From NCBI RefSeq assembly GCF_014190775.1, contig NZ_JACHVP010000005.1, positions 124,001-188,000 on the forward strand: DNA of 64,000 nt, in the 5' to 3' direction. Source of the stretch: Leifsonia aquatica (GTDB lineage: Bacteria; Actinomycetota; Actinomycetes; Actinomycetales; Microbacteriaceae). Below, piece after piece: positions 56,661 to 64,000 of the stretch (within the stretch, counting starts at the first letter, position 1; every line of letters starts with the position of its first letter). The position numbers were made by a program, and so were the translations under genes. The notes beneath the pieces are model-generated. The model made no database searches. It saw nothing but the letters and a program-made list of their open reading frames with translations, and was not told where the DNA came from.

Positions 56661-57338
56661 GTGGCAGAGCAGGCCGTGGAGACCGCGCAGCCGGTCGAGA
56701 CCGCAGCCTCGACCAAGAACTCGAACGAGCGTGAGCCTCGTCGGGGTGGCCGGGAGCGCAACCCGAACCGCGACCGCGGTAGCCGCGACGCGGACAAGAG
56801 CCAGTTCCTCGAGCGCGTCGTGACCATCAACCGCGTGTCGAAGGTCGTCAAGGGTGGTCGTCGCTTCAGCTTCACCGCTCTCGTCGTCGTCGGCGACGGC
56901 AACGGTCTGGTGGGCGTCGGCTACGGCAAGGCCCGCGAGGTTCCGCTCGCGATCTCGAAGGGTGTCGAGGAGGCGAAGAAGAACTTCTTCCGCGTCCCGC
57001 GCGTCGGCAGCACCATCCCGCACCCCGTGCAGGGTGAGGCGGCCGCCGGTGTGGTCCTCCTCCGTCCGGCCGCCGCCGGTACCGGTGTTATCGCCGGTGG
57101 TCCGGTGCGCGCCGTCCTGGAGTGCGCCGGCATCCACGACGTCCTCAGCAAGTCGCTCGGCTCGTCGAACACGATCAACATCGTCCACGCGACGGTGGAG
57201 GCCCTCAAGCAGCTCGAAGAGCCGCGTGCGGTCGCCGCCCGTCGTGGTCTGGACTACGACCGTGTGGCCCCCGAGAAGCTGCTGCAGATCGAGGCCCGTG
57301 CGGCTGAGGCCGCCGCTACCGCGAAGGCAGGTGCCTGA
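56661..57338 (+). CDS. rpsE: 30S ribosomal protein S5
   Basis: A 225-residue S5 with an N-terminal extension of about 45 residues rich in Glu, Arg, Asn and Gly. The core has [40 protein letters not shown] and [20 protein letters not shown]. Two starts compete: GTG 56631 overlaps the rplR stop, while GTG 56661 is six bases after AAGGAG and begins VAEQ, like other actinobacterial S5 proteins. The second is preferred; the first would add ten residues. Confidence 0.96.
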   Translation: MAEQAVETAQPVETAASTKNSNEREPRRGGRERNPNRDRGSRDADKSQFLERVVTINRVSKVVKGGRRFSFTALVVVGDGNGLVGVGYGKAREVPLAISKGVEEAKKNFFRVPRVGSTIPHPVQGEAAAGVVLLRPAAAGTGVIAGGPVRAVLECAGIHDVLSKSLGSSNTINIVHATVEALKQLEEPRAVAARRGLDYDRVAPEKLLQIEARAAEAAATAKAGA

Positions 57339-57523
57339 TGGCTGCGCGTCTGAAGATCACGCAGATCAAGTCGAAAGTGAGCGAGAAGCAGTACCAGCGC
57401 GACACGCTGCGCAGTCTGGGACTCAAGCGAATCGGTGACGTCGTCGTCCGCGAGGACACCCCGCAGAACCGCGGGTACGTCAACACCGTCGCTCACCTGG
57501 TGAAGGTCGAGGAGATTGACTAA
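57338..57523 (+). CDS. rpmD: 50S ribosomal protein L30
   Basis: A 61-residue L30. [40 protein letters not shown] and [15 protein letters not shown] cover the whole family pattern. It shares one base with each neighbour, rpsE and rplO, so the trio is translationally coupled. Confidence 0.98.
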   Translation: MAARLKITQIKSKVSEKQYQRDTLRSLGLKRIGDVVVREDTPQNRGYVNTVAHLVKVEEID

Positions 57524-58203
57524 TGGCTGACGACAAGCCGAAGAACGAGGCTGCCGAGAAGCCGGCCGCCAAGAAGCCCGCCACCAAGGCGGCGACCACC
57601 AAGGCTGCCGCCGACAAGCCGGCCGCCGAGAAGAAGGCTCCGGCCAAGAAGGCTCCGGCGAAGGCCGCTGCCGACAAGACCGCTGCTGCCAAGAGCGACG
57701 ACACCGTCGCCGCCAAGCCCGCCGCGAAGAAGGCTGCGCCCAAGAAGGACGTCGCGGCTCCCCGCGAGCAGGTCCTGAAGGTGCACCACCTCCGTCCGGC
57801 CGCCGGTTCCAAGAAGGACAAGACCCGCGTCGGACGCGGTGAGGGTTCCAAGGGTAAGACGGCCGGTCGCGGTACCAAGGGTACGAAGGCCCGCTACTCG
57901 GTCCGCCCCGGCTTCCAGGGTGGCCAGCTTCCGTTCCACATGCGGACGCCGAAGCTGCGCGGCTTCAAGAACCCGTTCCGGGTCGAGTACCAGGTCGTGA
58001 ACCTGGAGAAGCTCGCCGAGCTCTACCCCTCGGGCGGTGACGTCACCGTCGCCGACCTGGTCGCCAAGGGTGCCGTTCGCAAGAACGAGAAGGTCAAGGT
58101 TCTCGGTAACGGGGACATTGCGGTTAAGCTGAACGTTGCGGTCGACAAGGTCTCCGGCTCTGCTGAGCAGAAGATCGTCGCCGCTGGTGGATCCATCAAG
58201 TAA
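57523..58203 (+). CDS. rplO: 50S ribosomal protein L15 with long basic N-terminal extension
   Basis: A 226-residue L15; the family is normally about 145-150. The L15 core begins near residue 84 with [20 protein letters not shown] and has [40 protein letters not shown] and the C-terminal [19 protein letters not shown]. Residues 1-80 are almost only Ala, Lys, Pro, Asp and Thr in repeats such as [16 protein letters not shown], resembling histone H1 or mycobacterial HupB tails. The rpmD stop overlaps the ATG, so the extension is in frame and translated from that start. A hairpin follows before secY. Confidence 0.95.
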   Translation: MADDKPKNEAAEKPAAKKPATKAATTKAAADKPAAEKKAPAKKAPAKAAADKTAAAKSDDTVAAKPAAKKAAPKKDVAAPREQVLKVHHLRPAAGSKKDKTRVGRGEGSKGKTAGRGTKGTKARYSVRPGFQGGQLPFHMRTPKLRGFKNPFRVEYQVVNLEKLAELYPSGGDVTVADLVAKGAVRKNEKVKVLGNGDIAVKLNVAVDKVSGSAEQKIVAAGGSIK

Positions 58204-58222
58204 CCACCCGTAAAGCAGCGCA

Positions 58223-58252
58223 GTCGGGTGGCCGGGGGACCGGCCACCCGAC
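58223..58252 (+). terminator. Perfect 13-bp hairpin between rplO and secY
   Basis: GTCGGGTGGCCGG (58223-58235) pairs perfectly with 58240-58252 over a GGGA loop, followed by TGACTCTTA. It lies 20 bases after rplO and just before the secY ribosome site; likely an attenuator or partial terminator that lowers secY relative to the ribosomal genes. Confidence 0.7.
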
Positions 58253-58279
58253 TGACTCTTACAGGAAGCAGGACGCACT

Positions 58280-59602
58280 TTGTTTAGCGCCGTCGCGCGG
58301 ATCTTCCGCACCCCGGACCTCCGCCGGAAGATCGCTTTCACCCTGGGCATCATCGCCCTGTTCCGGCTGGGGTCGTTCATCCCCGCGCCGTTCGTCGACT
58401 TCGGCAACGTGCAGACCTGCCTGAACGCGAACCAGGACACCTCGGGCCTCTACTCCCTCGTGAACCTGTTCTCGGGCGGTGCCCTGCTCCAACTCTCGGT
58501 CTTCGCGCTCGGCATCATGCCGTACATCACCGCGTCGATCATCGTGCAGCTCCTGCGCGTGGTCATCCCGCGCTTCGAGACCCTCTACAAGGAGGGCCAG
58601 GCCGGACAGGCCAAGCTGACGCAGTACACGCGCTACCTCACCATCGCACTGGGCGTCCTCCAGTCGACGACCCTCATCACCGTCGCCCGTTCCGGCGCGC
58701 TGTTCGGCACGACCTCGGTCTCGCAGTGCACGCAGCTCATCACGGACGACTCGTGGTACGCGATCATGCTCATGGTCATCACCATGACCGCCGGTACCGG
58801 CCTCATCATGTGGATGGGCGAGCTCGTCACCGAGCGCGGCATCGGCAACGGCATGTCGCTCCTCATCTTCACCTCGATCGCCGCGCAGTTCCCGAACTCG
58901 CTCTGGGCCATCGCCCAGGCGCAGGGCGTCGAGATCCTCATCGTCGTGATCGCGATCGGACTGCTCATCGTGGCGGCCGTCGTGTTCGTCGAGCAGTCGC
59001 AGCGCCGCATCCCGGTCCAGTACGCCAAGCGCATGGTGGGCAGGCGGACGTACGGCGGCAACAACACGTACATCCCGATCAAGGTGAACATGGCCGGCGT
59101 CGTGCCCGTCATCTTCGCGTCGTCGCTGTTGTACCTGCCCGCGCTGATCGCGCAGTTCAACCAGCCCGCGGCCGGCAAGGCTCCGGCGCCGTGGGTCACC
59201 TGGATCACGAACTACCTGACCAAGGGTGACCACCCGCTCTACATGCTCCTGTACTTCCTCCTCATCGTGGGCTTCACGTACTTCTACGTGGCGATCACCT
59301 TCAACCCGGAGGAGGTCGCGGACAACATGAAGAAGTACGGCGGCTTCATCCCGGGCATCCGCGCAGGACGCCCGACCGCCGAGTACCTCGACTACGTGCT
59401 GACCCGCGTGACCCTGCCCGGCTCGATCTACCTGGGCCTCATCGCCCTGATACCTCTCGCGGCGTTCGCGTTGATCGGGGCGAGTCAGAACTTCATGTTC
59501 GGCGGCACGTCCATCCTGATCATCGTCGGTGTCGGTCTCGAGACGGTCAAGCAGATCGACTCGCAACTCCAGCAGCGACACTACGAAGGGCTTCTGCGTT
59601 GA
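58280..59602 (+). CDS. secY: Preprotein translocase subunit SecY
   Basis: The 440-residue channel subunit of the SecYEG translocon, with ten membrane helices. Conserved blocks include [15 protein letters not shown] at the first helix, the plug region [40 protein letters not shown] and [20 protein letters not shown], and the tail QQRHYEGLL. The start is TTG 58280 with GGAAG upstream. Its stop overlaps the TTG of adk. The cytosolic loop [17 protein letters not shown] is normal. Confidence 0.98.
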   Translation: MFSAVARIFRTPDLRRKIAFTLGIIALFRLGSFIPAPFVDFGNVQTCLNANQDTSGLYSLVNLFSGGALLQLSVFALGIMPYITASIIVQLLRVVIPRFETLYKEGQAGQAKLTQYTRYLTIALGVLQSTTLITVARSGALFGTTSVSQCTQLITDDSWYAIMLMVITMTAGTGLIMWMGELVTERGIGNGMSLLIFTSIAAQFPNSLWAIAQAQGVEILIVVIAIGLLIVAAVVFVEQSQRRIPVQYAKRMVGRRTYGGNNTYIPIKVNMAGVVPVIFASSLLYLPALIAQFNQPAAGKAPAPWVTWITNYLTKGDHPLYMLLYFLLIVGFTYFYVAITFNPEEVADNMKKYGGFIPGIRAGRPTAEYLDYVLTRVTLPGSIYLGLIALIPLAAFALIGASQNFMFGGTSILIIVGVGLETVKQIDSQLQQRHYEGLLR

Positions 59603-60210
59603 CCCGTCTACTGATCGTCGGACCTCCCGGAGCGGGCAAGGGCACTCAGGCCTCCCGCATCACCACCGCGTACGGGATCCCCGACATCTCGACGGGCGAC
59701 ATCTTCCGGGCCAACATCAAGAACGAGACGCCGCTCGGCAAGCAGGTCAAGGCCATCGTCGACGCGGGCGACTACGTTCCGGACAGCCTCACCAACGAGC
59801 TGGTCACGGACCGGCTCGCGGAGGATGACGCGGCGAACGGGTTCCTGCTCGACGGGTACCCCCGCACCCTCGCCCAGGTCGACTACCTGGATGAGATGCT
59901 CGCGTCCAAGGGTCAGAAGCTCGACGCCGTGATCCAGCTCGTCGCCGACCAGGACGAGATCGTGGCCCGTCTGACGAAGCGTGCTCTCGAGCAGGGCCGC
60001 GCGGACGACTCCGAGGAGGCCATCCGGCACCGCCAGGACGTCTACGTGCGCGAGACCTCGCCGCTCGTCGACGTGTACAGCAAGCGTGGTCTGCTCGTGG
60101 AGGTCGACGGTCTCGGCGAGATCGACGAGGTCGCGGAGCGCGTGCGCGCCGCCCTGGCCGAGCGCGGCATCGAGCCGGCCGAACGTTCGGCCGACGAGTC
60201 GGTCGCGTAG
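59599..60210 (+). CDS. adk: Adenylate kinase
   Basis: A 203-residue enzyme catalysing ATP + AMP to 2 ADP. The P-loop GPPGAGKGT is at residues 8-16; [16 protein letters not shown] is the AMP-binding helix region and [20 protein letters not shown] the following motif. The LID is the short, zinc-free actinobacterial type ([20 protein letters not shown]). The start is TTG 59599, overlapping the secY stop (TTGA). A short Glu/Ala-rich tail ends the protein. map follows ten bases later. Confidence 0.98.
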   Translation: MTRLLIVGPPGAGKGTQASRITTAYGIPDISTGDIFRANIKNETPLGKQVKAIVDAGDYVPDSLTNELVTDRLAEDDAANGFLLDGYPRTLAQVDYLDEMLASKGQKLDAVIQLVADQDEIVARLTKRALEQGRADDSEEAIRHRQDVYVRETSPLVDVYSKRGLLVEVDGLGEIDEVAERVRAALAERGIEPAERSADESVA

Positions 60211-60220
60211 CGGTCCACCG

Positions 60221-61051
60221 ATGGTCTTCAAGCGGTCGCTCTACAAGTCGCCCGCCCAGCTCCGCCTGATGGTGGCGCCGGGCCGGGCGACGTCCGCGTC
60301 TCTGGACGCCGTCGCAGCCGCAGTGGCCGCCGGCGTCACCACGCTGGAGCTGGACGCCCTCGCCGAGCAGGCGATCGAGGCCGCCGGCGGAAAGCCGAAC
60401 TTCAAGCTCGAGCAGGGCTACCACCACACGATCTGCGCCTCGGTCAACGACGAGGTCGTGCACGGCATCCCCGGGGCGCGCGTGCTGCAGCCGGGTGACA
60501 TCGTGTCGGTCGACAGCGGTGCCATCCTCGACGGTTGGAACGGCGATTCGGCTCGGACGTTCGTCATCCCGGATCCCACCCGCCCGCAGGTCGTGGCCGA
60601 GCGCCAGACCCTCTCCGACGTCACCGAGCAGTCGCTGTGGCACGGCATCGCCCGGCTCGCGACTGCGCGGTACCTGAACGAGGTCGGCGAGGCCGTCGAG
60701 GACTACATCGTCTCGCAGGGCGATTACGGGATCCTCACCGACTACATCGGCCACGGGATCGGGCGCCGGATGCACGAGGATCCGCCCGTCTTCAACTACC
60801 GCGTCCGCGCGAAGGGTCCGGAGGTCAAGCCCGGACTCGTCGTCGCCATCGAGCCGATGGTGGTGCTGGGCGACCAGGAGACGTACGTGAAGGACGACGG
60901 CTGGACCGTCGCCACCGAGGACGGGACCGCTGCCGCCCACTGGGAGCACAGCGTCGCCGTCCACGCGGGCGGCATCTGGGTGCTCACGGCGGCGGACGGC
61001 GGCGCAGCCGGCCTCGCTCCGTTCGGCATCACGCCTACGCCCATCGCGTGA
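60221..61051 (+). CDS. map: Methionine aminopeptidase, type I
   Basis: A 276-residue metalloprotease that removes initiator methionine. The five metal ligands are in place: Asp in VSVDSGAILDGW, Asp in NGDSARTF, His in GHGIGRRMHEDP, Glu in VVAIEPMVV and Glu in HWEHSVAV; the substrate His is in GYHHTICASVNDEVVHG. There is no N-terminal SH3-binding extension, so it is the short type Ia form. ATG 60221 is chosen; no strong ribosome site is seen, so coupling to adk is probable. Confidence 0.97.
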   Translation: MVFKRSLYKSPAQLRLMVAPGRATSASLDAVAAAVAAGVTTLELDALAEQAIEAAGGKPNFKLEQGYHHTICASVNDEVVHGIPGARVLQPGDIVSVDSGAILDGWNGDSARTFVIPDPTRPQVVAERQTLSDVTEQSLWHGIARLATARYLNEVGEAVEDYIVSQGDYGILTDYIGHGIGRRMHEDPPVFNYRVRAKGPEVKPGLVVAIEPMVVLGDQETYVKDDGWTVATEDGTAAAHWEHSVAVHAGGIWVLTAADGGAAGLAPFGITPTPIA

Positions 61052-61092
61052 CCCGGCGTTCGCTCAGAGCGGGCGCAGATGATAGCCCAGAG

Positions 61093-61122
61093 TTGGCGAA
61101 ACGGGCGCTCATCCCATAAGAT
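61093..61122 (+). promoter_or_regulatory. Candidate promoter for infA-rpmJ-rpsM-rpsK
   Basis: TTGGCG (61093-61098), an 18-base spacer and TAAGAT (61117-61122, four of six to TATAAT) lie about 90 bases before infA in a 161-base gap. A T6 run at about 61146-61151 follows in the leader. Confidence 0.5.
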
Positions 61123-61212
61123 TGATCCTTGGTGTCTTGGGCACGTTTTTTGCATGCCTGACTCCATTCAACGCACGACCAGCAAACCACTACTTTTAGC
61201 GACAGTGAGGCT

Positions 61213-61434
61213 ATGGCCAAAAAAGACGGTGTCATCGAGATCGAAGGATCTGTTGTCGAAGCGCTGCCCAACGCGATGTTCCGCGTCGAGCTGACCAACG
61301 GCCACAAGGTTCTTGCCCACATCTCCGGCAAGATGCGTCAGCACTACATCCGCATCCTCCCCGAGGACCGCGTGATCGTGGAGCTGAGTCCTTACGATCT
61401 GACCCGCGGCCGGATCGTCTACCGCTACAAGTAA
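61213..61434 (+). CDS. infA: Translation initiation factor IF-1
   Basis: A 73-residue OB-fold protein that occupies the ribosomal A site during initiation. [40 protein letters not shown] and RIVYRYK at the end are the standard pattern. GTGAGG precedes ATG 61213. It begins the last transcription block after map, probably from its own promoter. Confidence 0.99.
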   Translation: MAKKDGVIEIEGSVVEALPNAMFRVELTNGHKVLAHISGKMRQHYIRILPEDRVIVELSPYDLTRGRIVYRYK

Positions 61435-61512
61435 GGGTCTGCTGTAAGTAACGGCTCCACCATCGGGTAGCCCCTGGTGGAGTACGAGGACAGCGAACAA
61501 AGGTAAAGAAAC

Positions 61513-61626
61513 ATGAAGGTCAAGCCTTCCGTCAAGAAGATCTGCGACAAGTGCAAGGTCATCCGTCGCAACGGACGGGTCATGGTCATCTGCGAGAACC
61601 CGCGCCACAAGCAGCGCCAGGGCTGA
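61513..61626 (+). CDS. rpmJ: 50S ribosomal protein L36
   Basis: A 37-residue L36, the smallest ribosomal protein. [20 protein letters not shown] and the C-terminal [10 protein letters not shown] show the zinc-binding form, with Cys11, Cys14, Cys27 and His32. It lies between infA and rpsM in the usual order. The actinobacterial zinc-free paralogue is not in this window. Confidence 0.98.
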   Translation: MKVKPSVKKICDKCKVIRRNGRVMVICENPRHKQRQG

Positions 61627-61764
61627 TCGCAGCTCGCATAACCGAATAACGAATACAGGCGATCCCAGATCCCACACCGCGAGCCGGTGCGGGGGACACC
61701 CTCGGAGGAGGCCGGGGCACCGGGATCGCTGCAGACCTCCACTCATCACAGGAGAAGCCAACAC

Positions 61765-62139
61765 ATGGCACGTCTAGCAGGCGTCGACATCCCGCGCGAG
61801 AAGCGCGTGGAGGTCGCACTCACCTACATCTACGGCGTCGGGCGCACGCGTGCGCTCAAGACGCTCGCCGAGACCGAGATCTCGGGCGACATCCGCGTCA
61901 AGGACCTGACCGACGAGCAGCTCGTCGCACTCCGCGACTACATCGAGGGCAACTACAAGGTGGAGGGTGACCTCCGCCGCGAGGTCGCCGCCGACATCCG
62001 CCGCAAGGTCGAGATCGGCAGCTACGAGGGTATCCGCCACCGCAAGGGCCTCCCGGTCCGCGGCCAGCGCACCAAGACGAACGCTCGTACCCGCAAGGGC
62101 CCGAAGCGCACCGTGGCCGGCAAGAAGAAGGCGCGCTAA
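61765..62139 (+). CDS. rpsM: 30S ribosomal protein S13
   Basis: A 124-residue S13 of the small-subunit head, contacting P-site tRNA and L5. [40 protein letters not shown] and the tail [20 protein letters not shown] are conserved. ATG 61765 follows AGGAGAAG; the longer open frame to 61687 lies in the leader and lacks S13 character. Confidence 0.99.
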   Translation: MARLAGVDIPREKRVEVALTYIYGVGRTRALKTLAETEISGDIRVKDLTDEQLVALRDYIEGNYKVEGDLRREVAADIRRKVEIGSYEGIRHRKGLPVRGQRTKTNARTRKGPKRTVAGKKKAR

Positions 62140-62176
62140 GGCCCGCGGCCCGCAGCTCTAGGATTCAGGAGAAAAA

Positions 62177-62575
62177 ATGGCAGCACCCAAGTCGGCCGCT
62201 CGCAAGCCGCGCAAAAAGGAAAAGAAGAACATCGCTGTGGGCCAGGCCCACATCAAGAGCACCTTCAACAACACGATCGTCTCGATCACCGACACCACCG
62301 GTGCGGTCATCAGCTGGGCTTCGTCCGGCGGCGTCGGGTTCAAGGGCTCGCGCAAGTCGACCCCGTTCGCCGCGCAGCTGGCCGCCGAGTCGGCCGCCCG
62401 CCAGGCGCAGGAGCACGGGATGAAGAAGGTCGACGTCTTCGTCAAGGGCCCGGGCTCGGGACGCGAGACGGCGATCCGCTCGCTCCAGGCCGCTGGCCTC
62501 GAGGTGGGCTCGATCAACGACGTCACGCCGCAGGCGCACAACGGTTGCCGCCCGCCCAAGCGTCGCCGCGTCTAG
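62177..62575 (+). CDS. rpsK: 30S ribosomal protein S11
   Basis: A 132-residue S11 of the platform. [40 protein letters not shown] and the conserved C-terminal [12 protein letters not shown] are present. AGGAGAAAAA precedes ATG 62177. In many actinobacteria rpsD follows; here a hairpin and then rpoA. Confidence 0.99.
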   Translation: MAAPKSAARKPRKKEKKNIAVGQAHIKSTFNNTIVSITDTTGAVISWASSGGVGFKGSRKSTPFAAQLAAESAARQAQEHGMKKVDVFVKGPGSGRETAIRSLQAAGLEVGSINDVTPQAHNGCRPPKRRRV

Positions 62576-62581
62576 TTCTCT

Positions 62582-62633
62582 TCACGTCGCCCGTCAGGCG
62601 GCGGTCCGACCGGGCCGCCGCCTGTCGGCGTGA
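62582..62633 (+). terminator. Hairpin between rpsK and rpoA
   Basis: CAGGCGGCGG (62595-62604) pairs perfectly with CCGCCGCCTG (62615-62624) and the outer TCACG/CGTGA (62582-62586 with 62629-62633) extends the stem after an internal loop. No strong T-run follows. It marks the place where rpsD is often found. Confidence 0.6.
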
Positions 62634-62655
62634 CGAACCCCACCTCACTCAACGC

Positions 62656-62677
62656 AAGTGTCATATAGCGGACACTT
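62656..62677 (+). repeat. Inverted repeat upstream of rpoA
   Basis: AAGTGTC (62656-62662) and GACACTT (62671-62677) are a perfect 7-bp inverted repeat around ATATAGCG, 19 bases before rpoA. The AT-rich centre could hold a -10 box or the repeat could be an mRNA hairpin near the ribosome site GAAAGGA. Confidence 0.45.
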
Positions 62678-62695
62678 AGCCGAAAGGAATCAACA

Positions 62696-63691
62696 GTGCT
62701 CATTGCACAGCGTCCTACGCTCACCGAAGAGAACATCTCCGAGTTCCGCTCGCGGTTCGTCATCGAGCCCCTGGAGCCCGGCTTCGGATACACCCTCGGC
62801 AACTCGCTTCGCCGCACCCTGCTCTCGTCCATCCCCGGTGCCGCTGTCACCAGCATCCGCATCGACGGCGTGCTGCACGAGTTCAGCACCGTCCCGGGTG
62901 TGAAGGAAGACGTCACCGAGATCATCCTGAACATCAAGGGTCTCGTGGTGTCGAGCGAGCACGACGAGCCGATCACCGCCTACCTGCGCAAGACCGGCTC
63001 CGGCCAGGTCACCGCGGCGGACATCTCGGCTCCGGCCGGTGTGGAGATCCACAACCCCGAGCTGGTCATCGCGACCCTCAACGACAAGGCGAAGTTCGAG
63101 GTCGAGCTCACCATCGAGCGCGGCCGCGGCTACGTGTCGGCCCAGCAGAACCGCAACGAGTACAGCGAGGCGGGCCAGATCCCGATCGACTCGATCTACT
63201 CCCCGGTCCTGAAGGTCACCTACCGCGTCGAGGCCACCCGTGCCGGCGAGCGCACCGACTTCGACCGCCTCGTGGTCGACGTCGAGAGCAAGCCCGCGAT
63301 CACCCCGCGTGACGCGATCGCGTCGGCCGGCCGCACGCTGGTCGAGCTGTTCGGTCTGGCGCGCGAGCTCAACAGCGCCGCCGAGGGCATCGAGATCGGC
63401 CCCGCGCCGGTCGACCAGGTCCTCAGCTCCGAGCTCTCGATGCCCATCGAGGACCTCGACCTGTCGGTCCGTTCGTACAACTGCCTCAAGCGCGAGGGCA
63501 TCAACACCGTGAGCGAGCTCGTCTCGCTGTCGGAGACGCAGCTCATGAACATCCGCAACTTCGGTCAGAAGTCGGTGGATGAGGTCAAGGACAAGCTGAC
63601 GGAGATGGGTCTGTCGCTGAAGGACTCGGTTCCCGGGTTCGACGGTGCCCACTTCTACAGCGGGTACGAAGAGGACGAGACCACCATCTGA
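62696..63691 (+). CDS. rpoA: DNA-directed RNA polymerase alpha subunit
   Basis: A 331-residue alpha subunit. The N-terminal assembly domain has [20 protein letters not shown] and [20 protein letters not shown]; the C-terminal domain (from about residue 255) has [20 protein letters not shown] and [20 protein letters not shown], which bind UP elements and activators. GTG 62696 is used, with GAAAGGA upstream. rplQ follows after 55 bases. Confidence 0.99.
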   Translation: MLIAQRPTLTEENISEFRSRFVIEPLEPGFGYTLGNSLRRTLLSSIPGAAVTSIRIDGVLHEFSTVPGVKEDVTEIILNIKGLVVSSEHDEPITAYLRKTGSGQVTAADISAPAGVEIHNPELVIATLNDKAKFEVELTIERGRGYVSAQQNRNEYSEAGQIPIDSIYSPVLKVTYRVEATRAGERTDFDRLVVDVESKPAITPRDAIASAGRTLVELFGLARELNSAAEGIEIGPAPVDQVLSSELSMPIEDLDLSVRSYNCLKREGINTVSELVSLSETQLMNIRNFGQKSVDEVKDKLTEMGLSLKDSVPGFDGAHFYSGYEEDETTI

Positions 63692-63746
63692 GGCCTCGTC
63701 GTTCCCGACAAGCCTTTCGACGTTTCACAACTGGAGATAACCGATC

Positions 63747-64000
63747 ATGCCTAAGCCCACCAAGGGCCCCCGCCTCGGAGGCGGTCCCGCGCACGAGCGC
63801 CTCATGCTCGCCAACCTGGCTGCCGCGCTGTTCACGCACAAGAGCATCAAGACCACCGAGACCAAGGCGAAGCGTCTGCGTCCCTACGCCGAGCGTCTGA
63901 TCACGTTCGCGAAGCGCGGCGACCTGCACGCCCGCCGTCGCGTGCTCGCCGTGATCGGCGACAAGTCCGTGGTCCACGAGCTCTTCACCGAGATCGCGCC
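63747..64000 (+). CDS. rplQ: 50S ribosomal protein L17 (3' truncated by window)
   Basis: The first 84 residues of L17. [40 protein letters not shown] and [20 protein letters not shown] are diagnostic. ATG 63747 follows GGAGA. The frame is still open at the window end; a full actinobacterial L17 is longer, often with an Ala/Lys-rich tail. Confidence 0.98.
   Translation, partial: MPKPTKGPRLGGGPAHERLMLANLAAALFTHKSIKTTETKAKRLRPYAERLITFAKRGDLHARRRVLAVIGDKSVVHELFTEIA

Overview
The window is a 64 kb stretch of a GC-rich, gene-dense chromosome from an actinobacterium. GTG and TTG starts are common, including TTG for both rpoB and rpoC. Genes are often coupled by 4-base GTGA/ATGA overlaps. The ribosomal proteins carry Ala/Lys/Pro-rich tails, and the protein sequences read as Actinomycetota. 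The gene order rpoBC / str / S10-spc-alpha lacks rpsN and rpsD, which together with protein similarity suggests Microbacteriaceae (Leifsonia-like). That placement is inference from memory, not a database match. No tRNA, rRNA, CRISPR array, transposase or prophage gene was seen.

Region 1 (1-11.9 kb) is mixed housekeeping and accessory genes: the 3' part of a HelD/HelR-type RNA polymerase-recycling ATPase, a DUF1684 gene and a small SRPBCC-like gene, an EVE-domain protein coupled to a ComB-like protein, a DUF427 protein, a lipoprotein sugar dehydrogenase, a TPR protein, a SprT-like metalloprotease, a GNAT acetyltransferase, a CGNR-zinc-finger regulator leading a pxpABC (5-oxoprolinase) operon, and a spermidine-synthase-like protein.

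Region 2 (11.9-18.2 kb) is the most distinctive. A minus-strand operon encodes a lactococcin 972-family secreted peptide, a lipoprotein, a membrane-anchored adaptor with a peptidoglycan-binding domain, a MacB/LolD-type ATPase and an FtsX-like permease. A perfect 16-bp hairpin separates the peptide gene from the rest. Divergent from it lie a membrane protein, a histidine kinase and a LuxR-type response regulator. A reductase-like SDR gene follows.

Region 3 (19.3-27.0 kb) is rpoB-rpoC with an upstream promoter and a strong terminator. Region 4 (27.1-42.0 kb) is a complete monoderm type IV pilus locus (pilB, pilT, pilC, pilA, three further pilin-like genes, pilD, pilM, pilN, pilO) followed by two membrane-protein genes. 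It sits between rpoC and rpsL.

Region 5 (42.0-64.0 kb) is the translation superlocus: rpsL-rpsG-fusA-tuf, then a 0.5 kb stretch with a 24-codon ORF unit and an AbiEi-like gene bracketed by a pair of 39-base hairpin repeats, then rpsJ through rplQ (cut by the window end) with secY, adk, map, infA and rpoA. At the two places where rpsN and rpsD stand in many other actinobacteria there is instead a GC-rich hairpin. L15 carries an unusual histone-H1-like N-terminal extension of about 80 residues.
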